A DNA stretch of 37,291 bases, from the NCBI GenBank assembly GCA_958430865.1, contig CAUDNR010000216.1:1-37291 (forward strand). Reading direction: 5' to 3'. Under the pieces are notes generated by a model that ran no database searches, was not told the DNA's origin, and worked only from the letters and a program-made list of their open reading frames with translations. The first letter of the stretch is position 1, and every line of letters begins with the position of its first letter. Origin of the DNA: Entrophospora sp. SA101 (lineage: Eukaryota; Glomeromycota; Glomeromycetes; Entrophosporales; Entrophosporaceae). Positions 22,112-33,091 of the stretch are shown piece after piece. The position numbers and the translations under genes were made by a program.

Positions 22112-24929
22112 ATGAGTCGGACACGTACCTCTCGTCATGCATCAGGAATTTTACCTTCAAAACATTTTTTCGCTCCAAGAAAACCGACATCACAAAATCC
22201 CTCAATTAGACATAAAACTTCTTTTCCCACACTACAAAACAACAACAACAATAACCAAGTCACCACCACGTCATTGCCTTTACATCAGAATGCAAATACC
22301 ATCACAACAGCGAATAATAATTATCCCTTAAATACATTAGAAGAAGATATATCATCACCATCTAATTTATCTTCTTCTATCGCACTTACCACCTTTTCCT
22401 CAAATCTTCTCATAGATATATTATCACCGCACAATCCGACACTTGACCAATCAATTGATTCAATACTTAACGTTGATGATGATTCATCACCAGAACACAT
22501 GATGACAACTCCTGTTCGACCACCAAGTGCATTATTACTAATACGGCAAAAAGATTATGATAATGATCCTACTTCACAACAATCGACATCGATTGATTCG
22601 TTGTTCGAGCCGTCTCCTCAGGACTTAATACTAGATCCAACATCAACACAATGTAACAGAAGAAAATAGATAACAGAATATTGAACTTTGAATCAAGACT
22701 TTCATCTTTTTGGGTGAACACACCAACACTGAAAGGGAATTAGGTGACATCAGAAATTTATAAATCAACAAAAAATAAAAATAAAAAATAAAAGTGAGTG
22801 GATTTATTAATACTATAAATAAATCGAAATTATTCTTTTTTGATACATTAGACATAAAATATTATTCACAATAACTAGTCAGTGATTATCTAAATTATTG
22901 TTTCCTACTTCACAACAATCGACATCGATTGATTCGTTGTTCGAGCCGTCTCCTCAGGACTTAATACTAGATCCAACATCATACAGACCGCAAATGATTC
23001 GTACAGGATCAGCAGGAATAACATATCCATCATCCACCAGAGATTTAACAAACTCTAATAATATATTTTCGAAAAATTCTAATAATAATCCTTTTTCTAA
23101 TATGCCTCCTTCCGCTAAACTAACGCCCCAAAAAAATCCTGCATCAACATCTGCAGATCAACAATATATATTCAATGAATTTGATATTAGTCATATGCCA
23201 CGTATCATTTCACCAACAACAAAATCAAAAAAAAGCAATAAAGATAAAGTAAAGCAGAAAAAGCTTTATCAATTATGGCCTGGGAGAAATAGATTTTTTT
23301 TGGGCGGAAGGATAATGACAAGTCGACATTCTTTTGCATTTACGACAGCAGTTTTAACATTAGTTATACCATCTGGACTTTTTTTAGGATTCACGTTAGT
23401 GTTTATTATCATAAACATTTTTTTTTTTGGGAGGATGTAGAAATTTATTAATTAATTTATTTTTCGATCGTCGTGTAGTTGTCCTTTTCTTTTTCATAAC
23501 GTTTCACCGGCAGTGATTTTTATGTTTATCTATTTATTTTTATTAACATTAACAAGTATGCTAAGAACATCATGGTCTGATCCTGGTGTAAGTAGATTTA
23601 TTTTTTAAAAACAAAATCTTAAAAAATATATTTAAATGTTTTTTTGTTTGTTCTTTAGATCATTCCACGTAATCTTGATCCTTTACCATCAACAGAAGCT
23701 CTAGGTAATACTAACAATGCTGCTTATAATTCTAATAATTATGTCTCGCTTCCTAAAGAAATTAGAGTGAATGGACAAGTGATTAGATCAAAGTATTGTG
23801 AAACATGTAAAATTTACAGACCCCCAAGATCTAGTCATTGTCGACAATGTGATAACTGTGTTGGTATGTTATTATTTATTTATTATTCAACATAATTATA
23901 TGAATATTTATAATTAATTCTTTAATTCTCAATTATATAGAAAATGAAGATCATCATTGTATTTGGCTGAATAATTGTATAGGAAGAAGAAACTACAGAA
24001 CATTTTATACATTTATAGCTTCAGCAACTATAATATGCCTTTATCTTCAAGGATTTTGCTTGACGCATTTATTATTACTGACGAAGGAAAAGAAAATTGG
24101 ATTTATTGAAACTATAATAGCTGAACCAGTTAGATATCCTTTTTTACTTTTTTACAATATTAATATATAATATACATGTACGTTTTATAAGACATTTATA
24201 TATATACCTTAATGTGTTATGTTTACTTTTGGGTTGGCTGTATTAGCGTTTTTCTTGATGTGGTCTGTTGGTGGATTGACATGTTATCATACTTATTTAA
24301 TTAGTAAAAATTTAACAACACATGAACAGGTAATTTTATTTTCATTCCATTAAATTTTTTTATTTAGCTTAATAATTCACTAATGCATGCACACATGTGT
24401 AGATTCGTGCACCGGCAGCTAGGAGGAATGGTGCAAAAAATCCATTTTCTTATAAAAATACGTTTGTAAATTGTCTCTGGGTACTTTGCAGGCCTTTGAC
24501 ACGAAGGTTTGTTATTTCACCAAATATTATTCACAACAACTTCTATTTAATACTATAAATACTGATAATATCTTGTGAATTTTTTAAAGTTCTGTGAATA
24601 GAAGGGCATACGTTGATATAGAGAATTTGAATTTAGGAGATGGCAGAAGTGATGGCGGATTAAGAAGAGATGTGTATTCAAATGAACAACAACAATTATC
24701 ACAAAAAATACAAGAGACACAGGTCAAAATCACACAGGAAACACAAGTTACAATTACACATGAGACACAAATAACAGATGCAGAAAATAATAGTGAACCG
24801 AATGAAACTTTCATTAAAGGCAGTAATGATAATGCAGGAGAAGGAGCAATGATAGACTCGCCATCCTCGCCATCTTCACCGTCATCATCCTCATCAACTA
24901 CAGCAGTACAAACTCATCAGCAATTATAA
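22112..24929 (+). CDS. erf2: DHHC palmitoyltransferase (Erf2-like), exon 1 interrupted by an insertion
   Basis: Exons: 22112-23394 (contains a 336-bp insertion/duplication), 23479-23587, 23659-23863, 23941-24133, 24227-24329, 24403-24506, 24590-24929. Without the insertion they sum to 2001 nt (666 aa). The N-terminal 270 residues are a polar, Ser/Asn-rich cytosolic region. Two membrane segments follow (around [19 protein letters not shown] and [15 protein letters not shown]), then [12 protein letters not shown]. The Cys-rich domain has CETC, HCRQC and the DHHC at about 424-427 with catalytic Cys 427, then two more membrane segments, with LMWSVGG in the last. The tail has QETQ repeats. The family S-acylates membrane proteins such as Ras at ER or Golgi. 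The residue after DHHC is Ile instead of the usual Pro. Intron 4 appears to be AT-AC. The inserted stop at 22667-22669 truncates the protein unless a cryptic intron is removed. Confidence 0.9.
22567..22645 (+). repeat. 79-bp duplicated exon segment, left copy
   Basis: This piece of DHHC exon 1 is repeated exactly at 22903-22981, an offset of 336 bp. The two copies flank the 257-bp insert. Each encodes [20 protein letters not shown] and the residues that follow it. Confidence 0.95.
22646..22902 (-). other. 257-bp insert copied from 15161-15427, inverted
   Basis: Together with the 9-bp CCAACATCA overlap on its left and one T on its right, this segment is the reverse complement of 15161-15427, with no mismatch that I can find over 267 bp. 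It brings a TAG at 22667-22669 into the DHHC frame. It has no terminal inverted repeats and no poly-A tail, so it is not a transposon in its own right. The 70-codon ORF on its minus strand is the same one as at 15209-15421. Confidence 0.93.
22903..22981 (+). repeat. 79-bp duplicated exon segment, right copy
   Basis: Identical to 22567-22645. After this copy the DHHC reading frame resumes in phase (336 bp is a multiple of three) with [13 protein letters not shown]. Confidence 0.95.
24134..24226 (+). other. U12-type AT-AC intron in the DHHC gene
   Basis: The intron begins ATATCCTTT, identical to the U12 AT-AC donor consensus, and ends in AC. TACCTTAAT at 24205-24213 resembles the U12 branch site TTCCTTAAC, with the branch A 14-15 nt from the 3' end. 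It is 93 bp. Splicing joins AG to T and gives [20 protein letters not shown], which fits the last membrane segment of DHHC enzymes. Both GT-AG alternatives I tested run into stops. Confidence 0.88.
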
Positions 24930-26985
24930 TAATATTTTGTGTATTTATTATTTATCAAATTTGGATTTTTAATTTAATCAAAAACAATTTTCATTTTATT
25001 TTTAAATCAAGGATTTTCAAAAGACTTTTCTTATTTTTAGCATTCATCCATTCAACTAATAATAATAATAATAATAGATTTAGATGTTAAATTAATACTC
25101 ATGTATCCAGCCAGGTTTTACTGGCAAATTCTGTGAGTTTTCTTATTTTAACTCTGGTTATATATTCACATTATTTATTAATAAATTTTGTGAATATATT
25201 TCTTTACAATTAATTATTTATTTATTTTAATATATTCATTTTTAGAGATATGAATTGTGATCTTTTTTTTTTTGGGTACCAATTCAAATAAATAATAATC
25301 ATAATAGTTTTAATACAATAACCGAAATAAATCAAATTTGCTAGTGGTTACACCAATACTTTGTCCACTTCTGTTTGAACTCTGCTTATTTAATTTGGGA
25401 ATTAGAAATTTTATTTGTATCATCAAATCAAGAATTTATGAATTTTGCTAATTTTCAATGACATTCATTCATCAATAATGATTTGATCTTGGAAATTTTT
25501 TCCCAATTCTATGGTGCGTCTAGTCTAGTACCAGCAATTGACATAATAAGTGGCCAAATTTGAAAATTATATATGAACACATGTGTACCATTGTTAGATC
25601 CACAAATCACTATTTTTTTATATTTTTATGTATTTTTCTATTATTGATTGAATTAAAATAAAAATAAAAGTAGATACAAGGAGCAATTTTTTCACTTTGT
25701 TTCTTCTTCAAAATACTTCTAACAGTGCTATAATTCTTGGATTCCATAATGGATCTAATGTAAATTAACCATTCTATATAAGAGGTGAAAAACAAATATC
25801 CATCACACATTACAGTGGTAATACAATCGTGATGTTAAAAATTTTTGATCCCTGAAATCCTGTCTGGTTTTGAATTTTAATAATAAAAGTTTATGTTGAA
25901 TACCAAAAGAAAATTTCAATTCCTACGGTGTTGGTTCCCAAGTCTATTTTAAAGAAGTGAATTCAAAATTGAAATTAAAAGTCATATGTCAAAACTAAAT
26001 CAAAAGTCAAAAGTCAAAACTGGTTTCGACTTTTGGAGAATCTTTTGACTTTCTCACACTCGTGAAACTCTGCCCTATTATTGTTTATGGAAAAACAGTG
26101 CATGCGTCGTATGTTTCCGGAATTATCGTACGGAATCTTCCAGCGAAAAAGCACAAAAGTACGGACGGGATGCACACAAAATAATAATAACACGAAATTT
26201 ACAGAACCCGTATTTCCCGTACGTTTTTCGTATTAGTATGCATTACCATTACATGATGTATCAACTACGAACACACGACACGAAATACATACGAGATTTG
26301 TATTTCTACATACATCCAATGTGTATTTCGTACGTATCCCGTGCTTTTCATGAAAGGGTATGTTTTTAATTCCACATAAAACATACGGAACAAGCATAAA
26401 ATGAAAGGGTATTGGCATTAGATTTTATAAGCTCTCTATAAGCTTTGGAATGAGAAGTCCGTGCATTTAGAATGGAGGAATTCGACTGTAATATGTTCGT
26501 TAAACTTTTTTATTGTAAAGAGCTTTTATTTATTAATATAGACAGTCTTGATGTTCTAGAAATTACTAATTTTCCATGTGACACTAGAGGGAAAATATGA
26601 TTGGCTAATTTACGCATTGAAAAAAAAATTTGAGCTTTATTAAACAGTCATATAACTTTCAAAATTATACAAAGTGTATTTTCAACTTTTATACAAGCTC
26701 ATCCAGGCGTCATTTTGGGCCAACGCTAAATAAATCATTGACGGAATCTCTATTTGTAACGAATGATTTAATTACAAATTATCGAAAACCTTTTAAAAAT
26801 GGTTTTATTATTATTAATTAATTGATTAAATAATAAAATAGGTAGATTAAAATTTGTTAAAAGTTTCTCATTAAAAAAAAAAAAAAGGTTATCTATCTAA
26901 TTGATTAATTAATTTTTTTATGTTTTTGGATGTAAAAAAATAAAATTTATTTTATACAATATATTATTAATAAATATAGAAAAAA
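24930..26985. other. 2-kb convergent intergenic region
   Basis: It lies between the DHHC gene and the P4-ATPase, which end towards each other. No gene is supported; the short ORFs (25610-25810, 26233-26418 and 26630-26821) lack family features. A run of CAAAAGTCAAAA-type repeats is at about 25975-26050, and a CpG-rich repetitive patch at 26095-26410 is listed separately. Confidence 0.45.
26095..26410. repeat. CpG-rich patch with repeated CGTACG and ACGAAATAC words
   Basis: Words such as CCGTACG, CGTATTTC, ACGAAATAC and GTATTTCGTACG recur in both orientations, for example 26278-26300 against the inverse of 26318-26345. GAAAGGGTAT occurs twice directly (26353 and 26403). The density of CpG contrasts with the surrounding DNA. 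A decayed fold-back repeat is the simplest view. Confidence 0.45.
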
Positions 26986-29900
26986 TTATTTGGATTTCTC
27001 GGACTTCTCTGATAAATTAACAGTTTCTTCTGAAGGTGATAAATCAACAGAATCTTGCGGAGAAAGCATTACACGACCAGAGCCTTCCTCTTGTGAGAAA
27101 GCATAGCCACGCATCGGTTCTGTTAAACCTGTTTCCATATTAGTCATACTACCACATATTTCAAATTGATCATTATAAAATTCTTCTGCTATTGTTACTT
27201 GTTGTTGATATGGTGGCGGTGATATTGATATTGATAGTGATGACGGTGGTGGTGGTGGAAATGTTGTTGCTGTTGCTGGTGATTCAGTTGTTAATGTATC
27301 TGGTAATGATACATTCATTGTATGCTCTGTGGCAAAACTAGGCCTTGGAGATGGTACTGATTTACGTGAATCGCGAGTTGTTTGCCTGGTAAGCGTAAGA
27401 GTTGGATAAAGTTTTTTATCTTTAGTGAAATCATGTGTAGGATCCTTTTTACATATCTCTTGAATGATATCAATATCTGTTGGACGATAGTTTCTTTGAT
27501 AGTATTTGTATAAATATCTGGGAAGAATCGATATAACTAATGCTACCAATACGGAAAAATAAAACGTTCCTGAAGTGTACATGATATCAATGAATCCAAC
27601 AATAGGTGAAATTGGTATTAAGCTATAAACACAAATGTAAATCAGGAATAACCCTATTGATCCAAACACCGCAACAAAATGAAATACCGTCCAACATTGA
27701 GCATTGAATCCTGTGAACAGATTAGCCATTGTTATACATGCAACTGCCATTGTAGTTCCCATCTCAAGTTGATCCGGTTCTCGACCTTCTGTGTTTGTAC
27801 TTCCAGTACTATAGGCAAGGTACGGTATGAAAAATATTATTAAAGATTGGTAGATCCCTTCAAACATAAAGATTAAGAATATTTTCATGGTATAAGCTCT
27901 TTTTTTAATACCCCATTGATATAATTCTGGTACATCTATTGCTATTTTATCAGGCACATCTCTATCAAAAACACCTATAGCCAAAACTGCTATACATGTA
28001 AAAAATAAATTCCAGAATAAGGTGTATGTGTATTCGAAAACAACAGCCGTGGAATAACCGCAAAAGAATTGAAACCAAAATAGAACACCAACTCCAATCA
28101 TGTTTTTGTAAAAAAAATTTAGAATCATTGAAGAATTCCTTATGTAGGCATAATGTCCATGAACCAGCAATAGACGTGTTAAATATTTAAATTGTGCCAT
28201 TGCATAATCTGAAGCCATCACAGCTTGTAATCCTTCTTCACCTGCGACTCCTATTCCAATGTGCGCGGCCTATATATATATATATATATATATATAAAGA
28301 ATAATTTAAAAAATTTTTTTTTTTTTTTACAAAAATTAAAATAAGAACAAAAATTAAATAATCACCTGAATCATGCTGACATCATTTGCACCATCACCAA
28401 TTGCACAAGTCATTGCGTTTTTACCTTCTTTTACTAATTCAACAACTTGTGCTTTTTGTAAAGGAGAGACACGACAACAAATAACACCTTTGCAACGACA
28501 AGCTAAATTCAACAATAACTTTTTACTAAATGATTCCTTCAGAGCATGCGTTAACGCCACACCATCAATCACCAGAGCATAACCACCTGTTCTGGATTGA
28601 TTGGATGTTACCGAGAGCATTGAAGCAGTAAGACTCATTTGACGAGCATGTGAGACTGATGATCTGGGATTAGGATTGACTGATGTTACAGGTGGCACCT
28701 GATTAGACTTTACAATTTCTTGAAGTTCCTGATCATTATCAAAAAATTTTTCAACAGCATTACACATCTGTTGATAAGCACTATTTTCTTCACCATATGC
28801 ACCACCTCTAATAATAATCAAGTTCATATCTTTACTCAACAAACATGTCGAAAATCCAATACTTATGGCTGTTTCCATTTTATCACCTGTTAAAACCCAA
28901 ATCTTTATACCGGCACGTTTCAATGTAGCTATACATTCTGGGACACCGTCTTGCAATCTGTCTTCAATGGCAGTTGCACCAAGCAATGTCAAATTACTTT
29001 CAATTTTATCAGCAACTTTTGCAACTTCCTTTTCACGATTTTCAAGTGCAGTTGAAGCTTTTTTATATTCCATATCCCAATTTTGATATTCTTGTGGATC
29101 AATTTCTGCATATCCTAAACACAATGTTCTAAGACCTAGACATTGCAAAATCAAAAATTAAGATTTAACTACACACATTAGTAATAATAATTATAAAATA
29201 GGATATCTACCTTCTTTCGCAAACTCTTCAAGATGCTCAGCAGTTAAACTAAATTCTTGACCTAGTTTCAACCTTTCAAAAATAACATTATCAGCACCTT
29301 TGCTAAACAATATAATCTTGTTTGTTTTTGGGCATTGTACTATGATACTCATACGTTTCCTTGCACTAGTGAATTCGATAATATTCAGCAATTTATATTG
29401 AACTTTTTCACCGTTGGGTTTAGTAAATACTATTTTTTCTTGTTCACGAGAACAAAATGTGAATCCTACGTCTTTTGCAGCTTGAACCAGAGCAGCTTCA
29501 TCAGGAGATTGTGCTTTGTATTGTATTTCACCATCAGGACCTGTACTAATTAAAACTGTGTGACATATAGCAAGCAGTGTAAAGAAATCATTTATCACTT
29601 TTGCACGAGCAGGGTCAGCATTGTCAGATAAATCTTTAGAGAGTTCAGAATCAACAAATGGTAATTTAAGTGGTTTTTTAGTTGGATTAACTGCCAGTGA
29701 TAATTCGTTATTAGTATTGTTAGTATCAACATTATTGTTAGATGAGCTTGATGATGCTGTTGATGATGTTAAATGCATTTCTGACTCAATACTATTCTTC
29801 TTCTTATTACTACTATTATTATCATTACTATTACTATTCTTATTATTCTTAAGACCTGATGATAAACTTTCAACTAAATTATTATCTTCTTCATTTTCAG

Positions 29901-30418
29901 AAAATAAAGGCGGATCACCATGATATATTTTATCACCAATAGAACATTTACGAAATTCCATAACATTTCTCGTCAAAGTTCCAGTTTTATCTGAAAATAT
30001 ATATTCAACTTGACCTTTTTTATATTTATTTTTTAAAAAATGTTAATTAAGCATTTTCGAACTTTTTTTTTTTTAAAAAAAAAAAAACAAACAAATAAAT
30101 AATTTTTTTTCACCTAAATCATCAGATAAATTCCAATTTTTTGGTATACAAGGTGTGTTTGTTTCAGCATATTTCATTTCATCATCCATAAAAATGAAAT
30201 ATGCCTAAAATTTTTTTAAAAAAAAATATTAATGAATTTGACGATAATAATGATTATTATCACCAAGAAGAATAATATCGACAACAACATACTTGAACAC
30301 TTTTAACAAATTCAATTGATAAATACAACGATATAGGTACAATGTTTTGAAATGTGATCAAGGCGTTCCTATTATTTCCATGGCACAAAAAAAATTTTTT
30401 TATATTAATATACTTTCC

Positions 30419-30472
<54 letters not shown>

Positions 30473-31833
30473 TATATATATATATATTACAATAATTAGT
30501 TAATGAGTTTACCAAAATGTCAAAAACGCATCAATTTCTATAGAATTCTCAACAGAATCAAAAAATGGTACATCTGTAAAATACGACTGCCAGATTCTAG
30601 TTGCAATCGAACAGAATAGACACATTAATGCTAATATGGATAAATTCGCAATACTAATTAATTTAATATGAAAAATAATTAGTAAAAGAATAATATATTG
30701 GGGAAAAAAAACCATCAAATTTAAAAAACGTACACTTGAGGATTCATTTTTTTTTCAATTCTACTTCTTTTTGATGGAGTTTCACCAGAATTTAAAGATA
30801 ATTTAGTATCAGTACCAGTAAATACCACCAAACCAATGACCCATTCAGTATTTTTCAACACACATCCTCTTAATAATATTGAATTCAAATTTATTGGGTC
30901 TTTTCGTGGTGTAGAATCTGTTATAGTGTTGATATTGGATGAAGAATTACCGGATAAATCATCTGGAAATACCAAAGCTGCATTATAACTAAATAAATCA
31001 GTTGTTGGAGGTTCAGAATCTACATAAAATTTTATTGAAGTACAATCTATCGGGTCTTTTAAATGGCTTGTTTTCGGCGCACTTTGTCGAATCTTAAGAT
31101 TAGTTTCTCCGTCAAGATTTTTTGTTTCCACATAACATAATGAATTAGGTTCAGAAGTTGAAAGAATTATTATGTCTAAATTAATTGGTAAATTATATTA
31201 TATTAAATCATCATGAATTAAAAGTTTATAAAAAAATCAAAAAAATTTCTTACCAGCTGGAATGAAATCATCGTTAAATAATTTGATAAAATCACCTACG
31301 CGAACATTTTTAAACATTGTTTGTTTCCATTCAGGATCTTTTATTTTATTATTTGTGTTTGGTATATATTTAGAATTTTTTTTTTTTATCCATTCAATAA
31401 TTGAATTTGAATTTGAATCAGAATCAGAATAAGGATAATTTACATTTATCCAATTCCCTAATGTCCATGTTTTTCTATTATTTACAGATCTATCAGTAAC
31501 ATGTCTTTTAAAATCTTCAAAACCATCTTTGATAGCTGTTATGCCCGTTATTATAAACATTGGCAAAGCAGCTACCACAGGTGAAATAGTTGCAAATTCA
31601 GGAAACCATTGTAGAATCACAAGTGTCAAAAAGAAAAAATTGGCAATTCTACGAAATTGTTCATATAAATTTTTTGGTATAAATGTGAATACTGTATATT
31701 TTGAAGTTTTTACTTTATTGCTAACATATTGTTTTGGCCTTCCATTTTTGTCGAGATTATTTGAAGGTATTTGCTCATTTACAAACACTTGACGTGGAAG
31801 TAGTGGTGATTTATGTTTACACCGATCAAACAT
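26986..31833 (-). CDS. DNF1: P4-ATPase phospholipid flippase, Dnf1/Dnf2 type
   Basis: Eight exons on the minus strand: 31254-31833, 30734-31175, 30513-30653, 30293-30368, 30114-30204, 29211-30014, 28366-29135, 26986-28269. They total 4188 nt (1395 aa), and all introns are GT-AG. Motifs in order: the first membrane pair with FRRIANFFFLTLVILQWFPE; ETKNLDGET in the actuator domain (DGET at 215-218); DKTGT with phospho-acceptor Asp about 452; the nucleotide-binding KGADNVIFERL; GDGANDVSMIQ at 958-968; then six C-terminal membrane segments and a Ser/Pro-rich cytosolic tail. ETKNLDGET rather than ETANLDGET favours the Dnf class over Drs2. Enzymes of this class move phospholipids from the outer to the cytosolic leaflet, usually with a Cdc50/Lem3 partner. 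A poly-Asn/Ser insert sits in the nucleotide-binding domain at about 29800-29880. No disruption is seen. Confidence 0.94.
28272..28297. repeat. (TA)n tract in P4-ATPase intron 7
   Basis: A TA dinucleotide run directly before the acceptor of the intron 28270-28365, on the coding strand. Confidence 0.9.
30418..30488. repeat. (AAT)n plus (TA)n microsatellite in P4-ATPase intron 3
   Basis: About 50 bp of AAT units followed by a TA run, wholly inside the intron 30369-30512. It accounts for that intron being the longest of the gene. Confidence 0.95.
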
Positions 31834-32401
31834 ACTTCTTTTTGATCGATTCGTTAAAATGTGAAAAAAAAAATAATAAAGGAAAATCTATCTACACTAA
31901 ACTATTAATATTAAAGTAATAATAATAATAATAATAATAATAATGAAATAATCGGTCGGATATTTTAAGAACCCATTTATTTGTGTATTGTGTATGATTT
32001 TATATTAATAATATAAATTTTCTATTTATAGTGTAATTATTCCTTGATGTTCTGGCGCGTGTTACCTCGAATTTTTCCAGTGACTACAAATTTGTTAATA
32101 TTAATTACAATAATTTTTTTCATATTAATATTTGATTAGCCTGCGAGCATTCCGGATTCCGGACATATTAATATTAATATATTAATACTAATACTAATTC
32201 TAATACTACCCCTATTTGTAAATCAATTCTTATATAAATAGTAAGCATTCTTTCAAACATTTAATTGTTTCATCGATAATGATAATATAGTTACTATAAT
32301 CCTTTTTATATTTAAATAATTAAAACCTCCTCTGATTAGCAGTGTGACCATTTATCTATCTCCCATTCAGATCAACATAGAACATTATTTTCTATATTAA
32401 G
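31834..32401. promoter_or_regulatory. Presumed 5' region of the P4-ATPase gene
   Basis: AT-rich, with an (ATA)n microsatellite at 31918-31945 and a TCCGGATTCCGGACAT block at 32152-32167 followed by a TTAATATTAATAT array. A similar TCCGGATTATTGGACAT block occurs at 37169-37185, and TTAATATTAATAT at 34221-34245 and 34672-34686. These may be shared upstream motifs or repeat fragments; no function is shown. Confidence 0.35.
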
Positions 32402-32614
32402 TCAATATTTTTCTTTTTTACTTTGATGATGTGAAATGAAGAGAGTCGCTTTCTCCATAAGTATTCCACAGATAACTGAATCCATAGTCATTTGTTGTTT
32501 TAAAGATGATTGTAAATCTTCCGTAACCCAATTATCTATGGTTGAAAACGAATCATAAGATCCAAGATAGTTCCGTCTATTATTTTTTGTTGTTGATGAT
32601 CTTATGATAAACAA
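32402..32614 (-). CDS. Small hypothetical, possibly a 3' exon
   Basis: Reading on the minus strand, the frame contains GSYDSFSTIDNWVTEDLQSS, compositionally like real protein, and ends in a basic tail. There is no Met near the beginning, but an AG acceptor-like site (CATAAG) is near 32598, so it could be the last exon of a gene starting upstream around 32760-33091, where another minus-strand frame (MDVVDASSKILVPQKPLDV...) lies. I do not recognise either part and cannot show that they are joined. Confidence 0.3.
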   Translation of the reverse strand: MFIIRSSTTKNNRRNYLGSYDSFSTIDNWVTEDLQSSLKQQMTMDSVICGILMEKATLFISHHQSKKEKY

Positions 32615-32761
32615 TTGACTTTACAAACTATAATATCTTATTATTATTACCGAGTGGTTGGAACGAATTAGTATTTTACGAATTATGCGAGTGAATCATA
32701 TTATATTGATGTAAAAACTGCCAAAAGCAAACTTTAAACCCTAAAGCAAGCAAACAATCAA

Positions 32762-33091
32762 TCAAAGTAAAACGAACAAGATTGTATAATTTAATGTGTA
32801 AAGAAGTAATTCGCAATCAACACGCTTAAAAAACTCTTTGATAAGATATTTTTTTATTTGACGTCCAAAATGATTATATATATAAGTATTTAGCTCGAGT
32901 ATTAATTTCAAAGTGCTAGTCGTATTTAGAAGTCCACAATAAGGTGTCTCGAGTGTAAACATCGACGTCGCGGGTGACTCTTGTTGTGTTCCTGTAATAT
33001 ACTTTAAAAGTATACTACGGAATCGCAAGAGGCACACATCTAAAGGTTTTTGAGGGACCAAAATTTTGCTTGACGCATCCACGACGTCCAC
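32762..33091 (-). CDS. 109-codon hypothetical frame, uncertain
   Basis: It is read on the minus strand from an internal Met (MDVVDASSKILVPQKPLDV) and ends in FVLL. The first half is less AT-rich than its surroundings. The second half becomes Tyr/Leu/Ile-rich and looks like AT-rich non-coding DNA. It could be a first exon, a decayed gene or chance. Confidence 0.25.
   Translation of the reverse strand: MDVVDASSKILVPQKPLDVCLLRFRSILLKYITGTQQESPATSMFTLETPYCGLLNTTSTLKLILELNTYIYNHFGRQIKKYLIKEFFKRVDCELLLYTLNYTILFVLL

Noticed and set aside
22112..22669. A short 185-aa gene separate from the downstream DHHC part
   Set aside because: The 79-bp duplication and the in-phase resumption at 22903 show one exon interrupted by an insertion, not two genes.
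24134..24246. Ordinary GT-AG splicing for DHHC intron 4 using the GTTAGA donor
   Set aside because: Joining CCA to either available AG acceptor leads to a stop within a few codons and loses the family's last membrane segment.
24584..24814. 76-codon minus-strand ORF with CVSCVI repeats
   Set aside because: Antisense shadow of the QETQ repeats in the last DHHC exon.
29621..29923. 100-codon plus-strand ORF
   Set aside because: It lies antisense to P4-ATPase exon 6 and reflects the poly-Asn/Ser coding repeats there.
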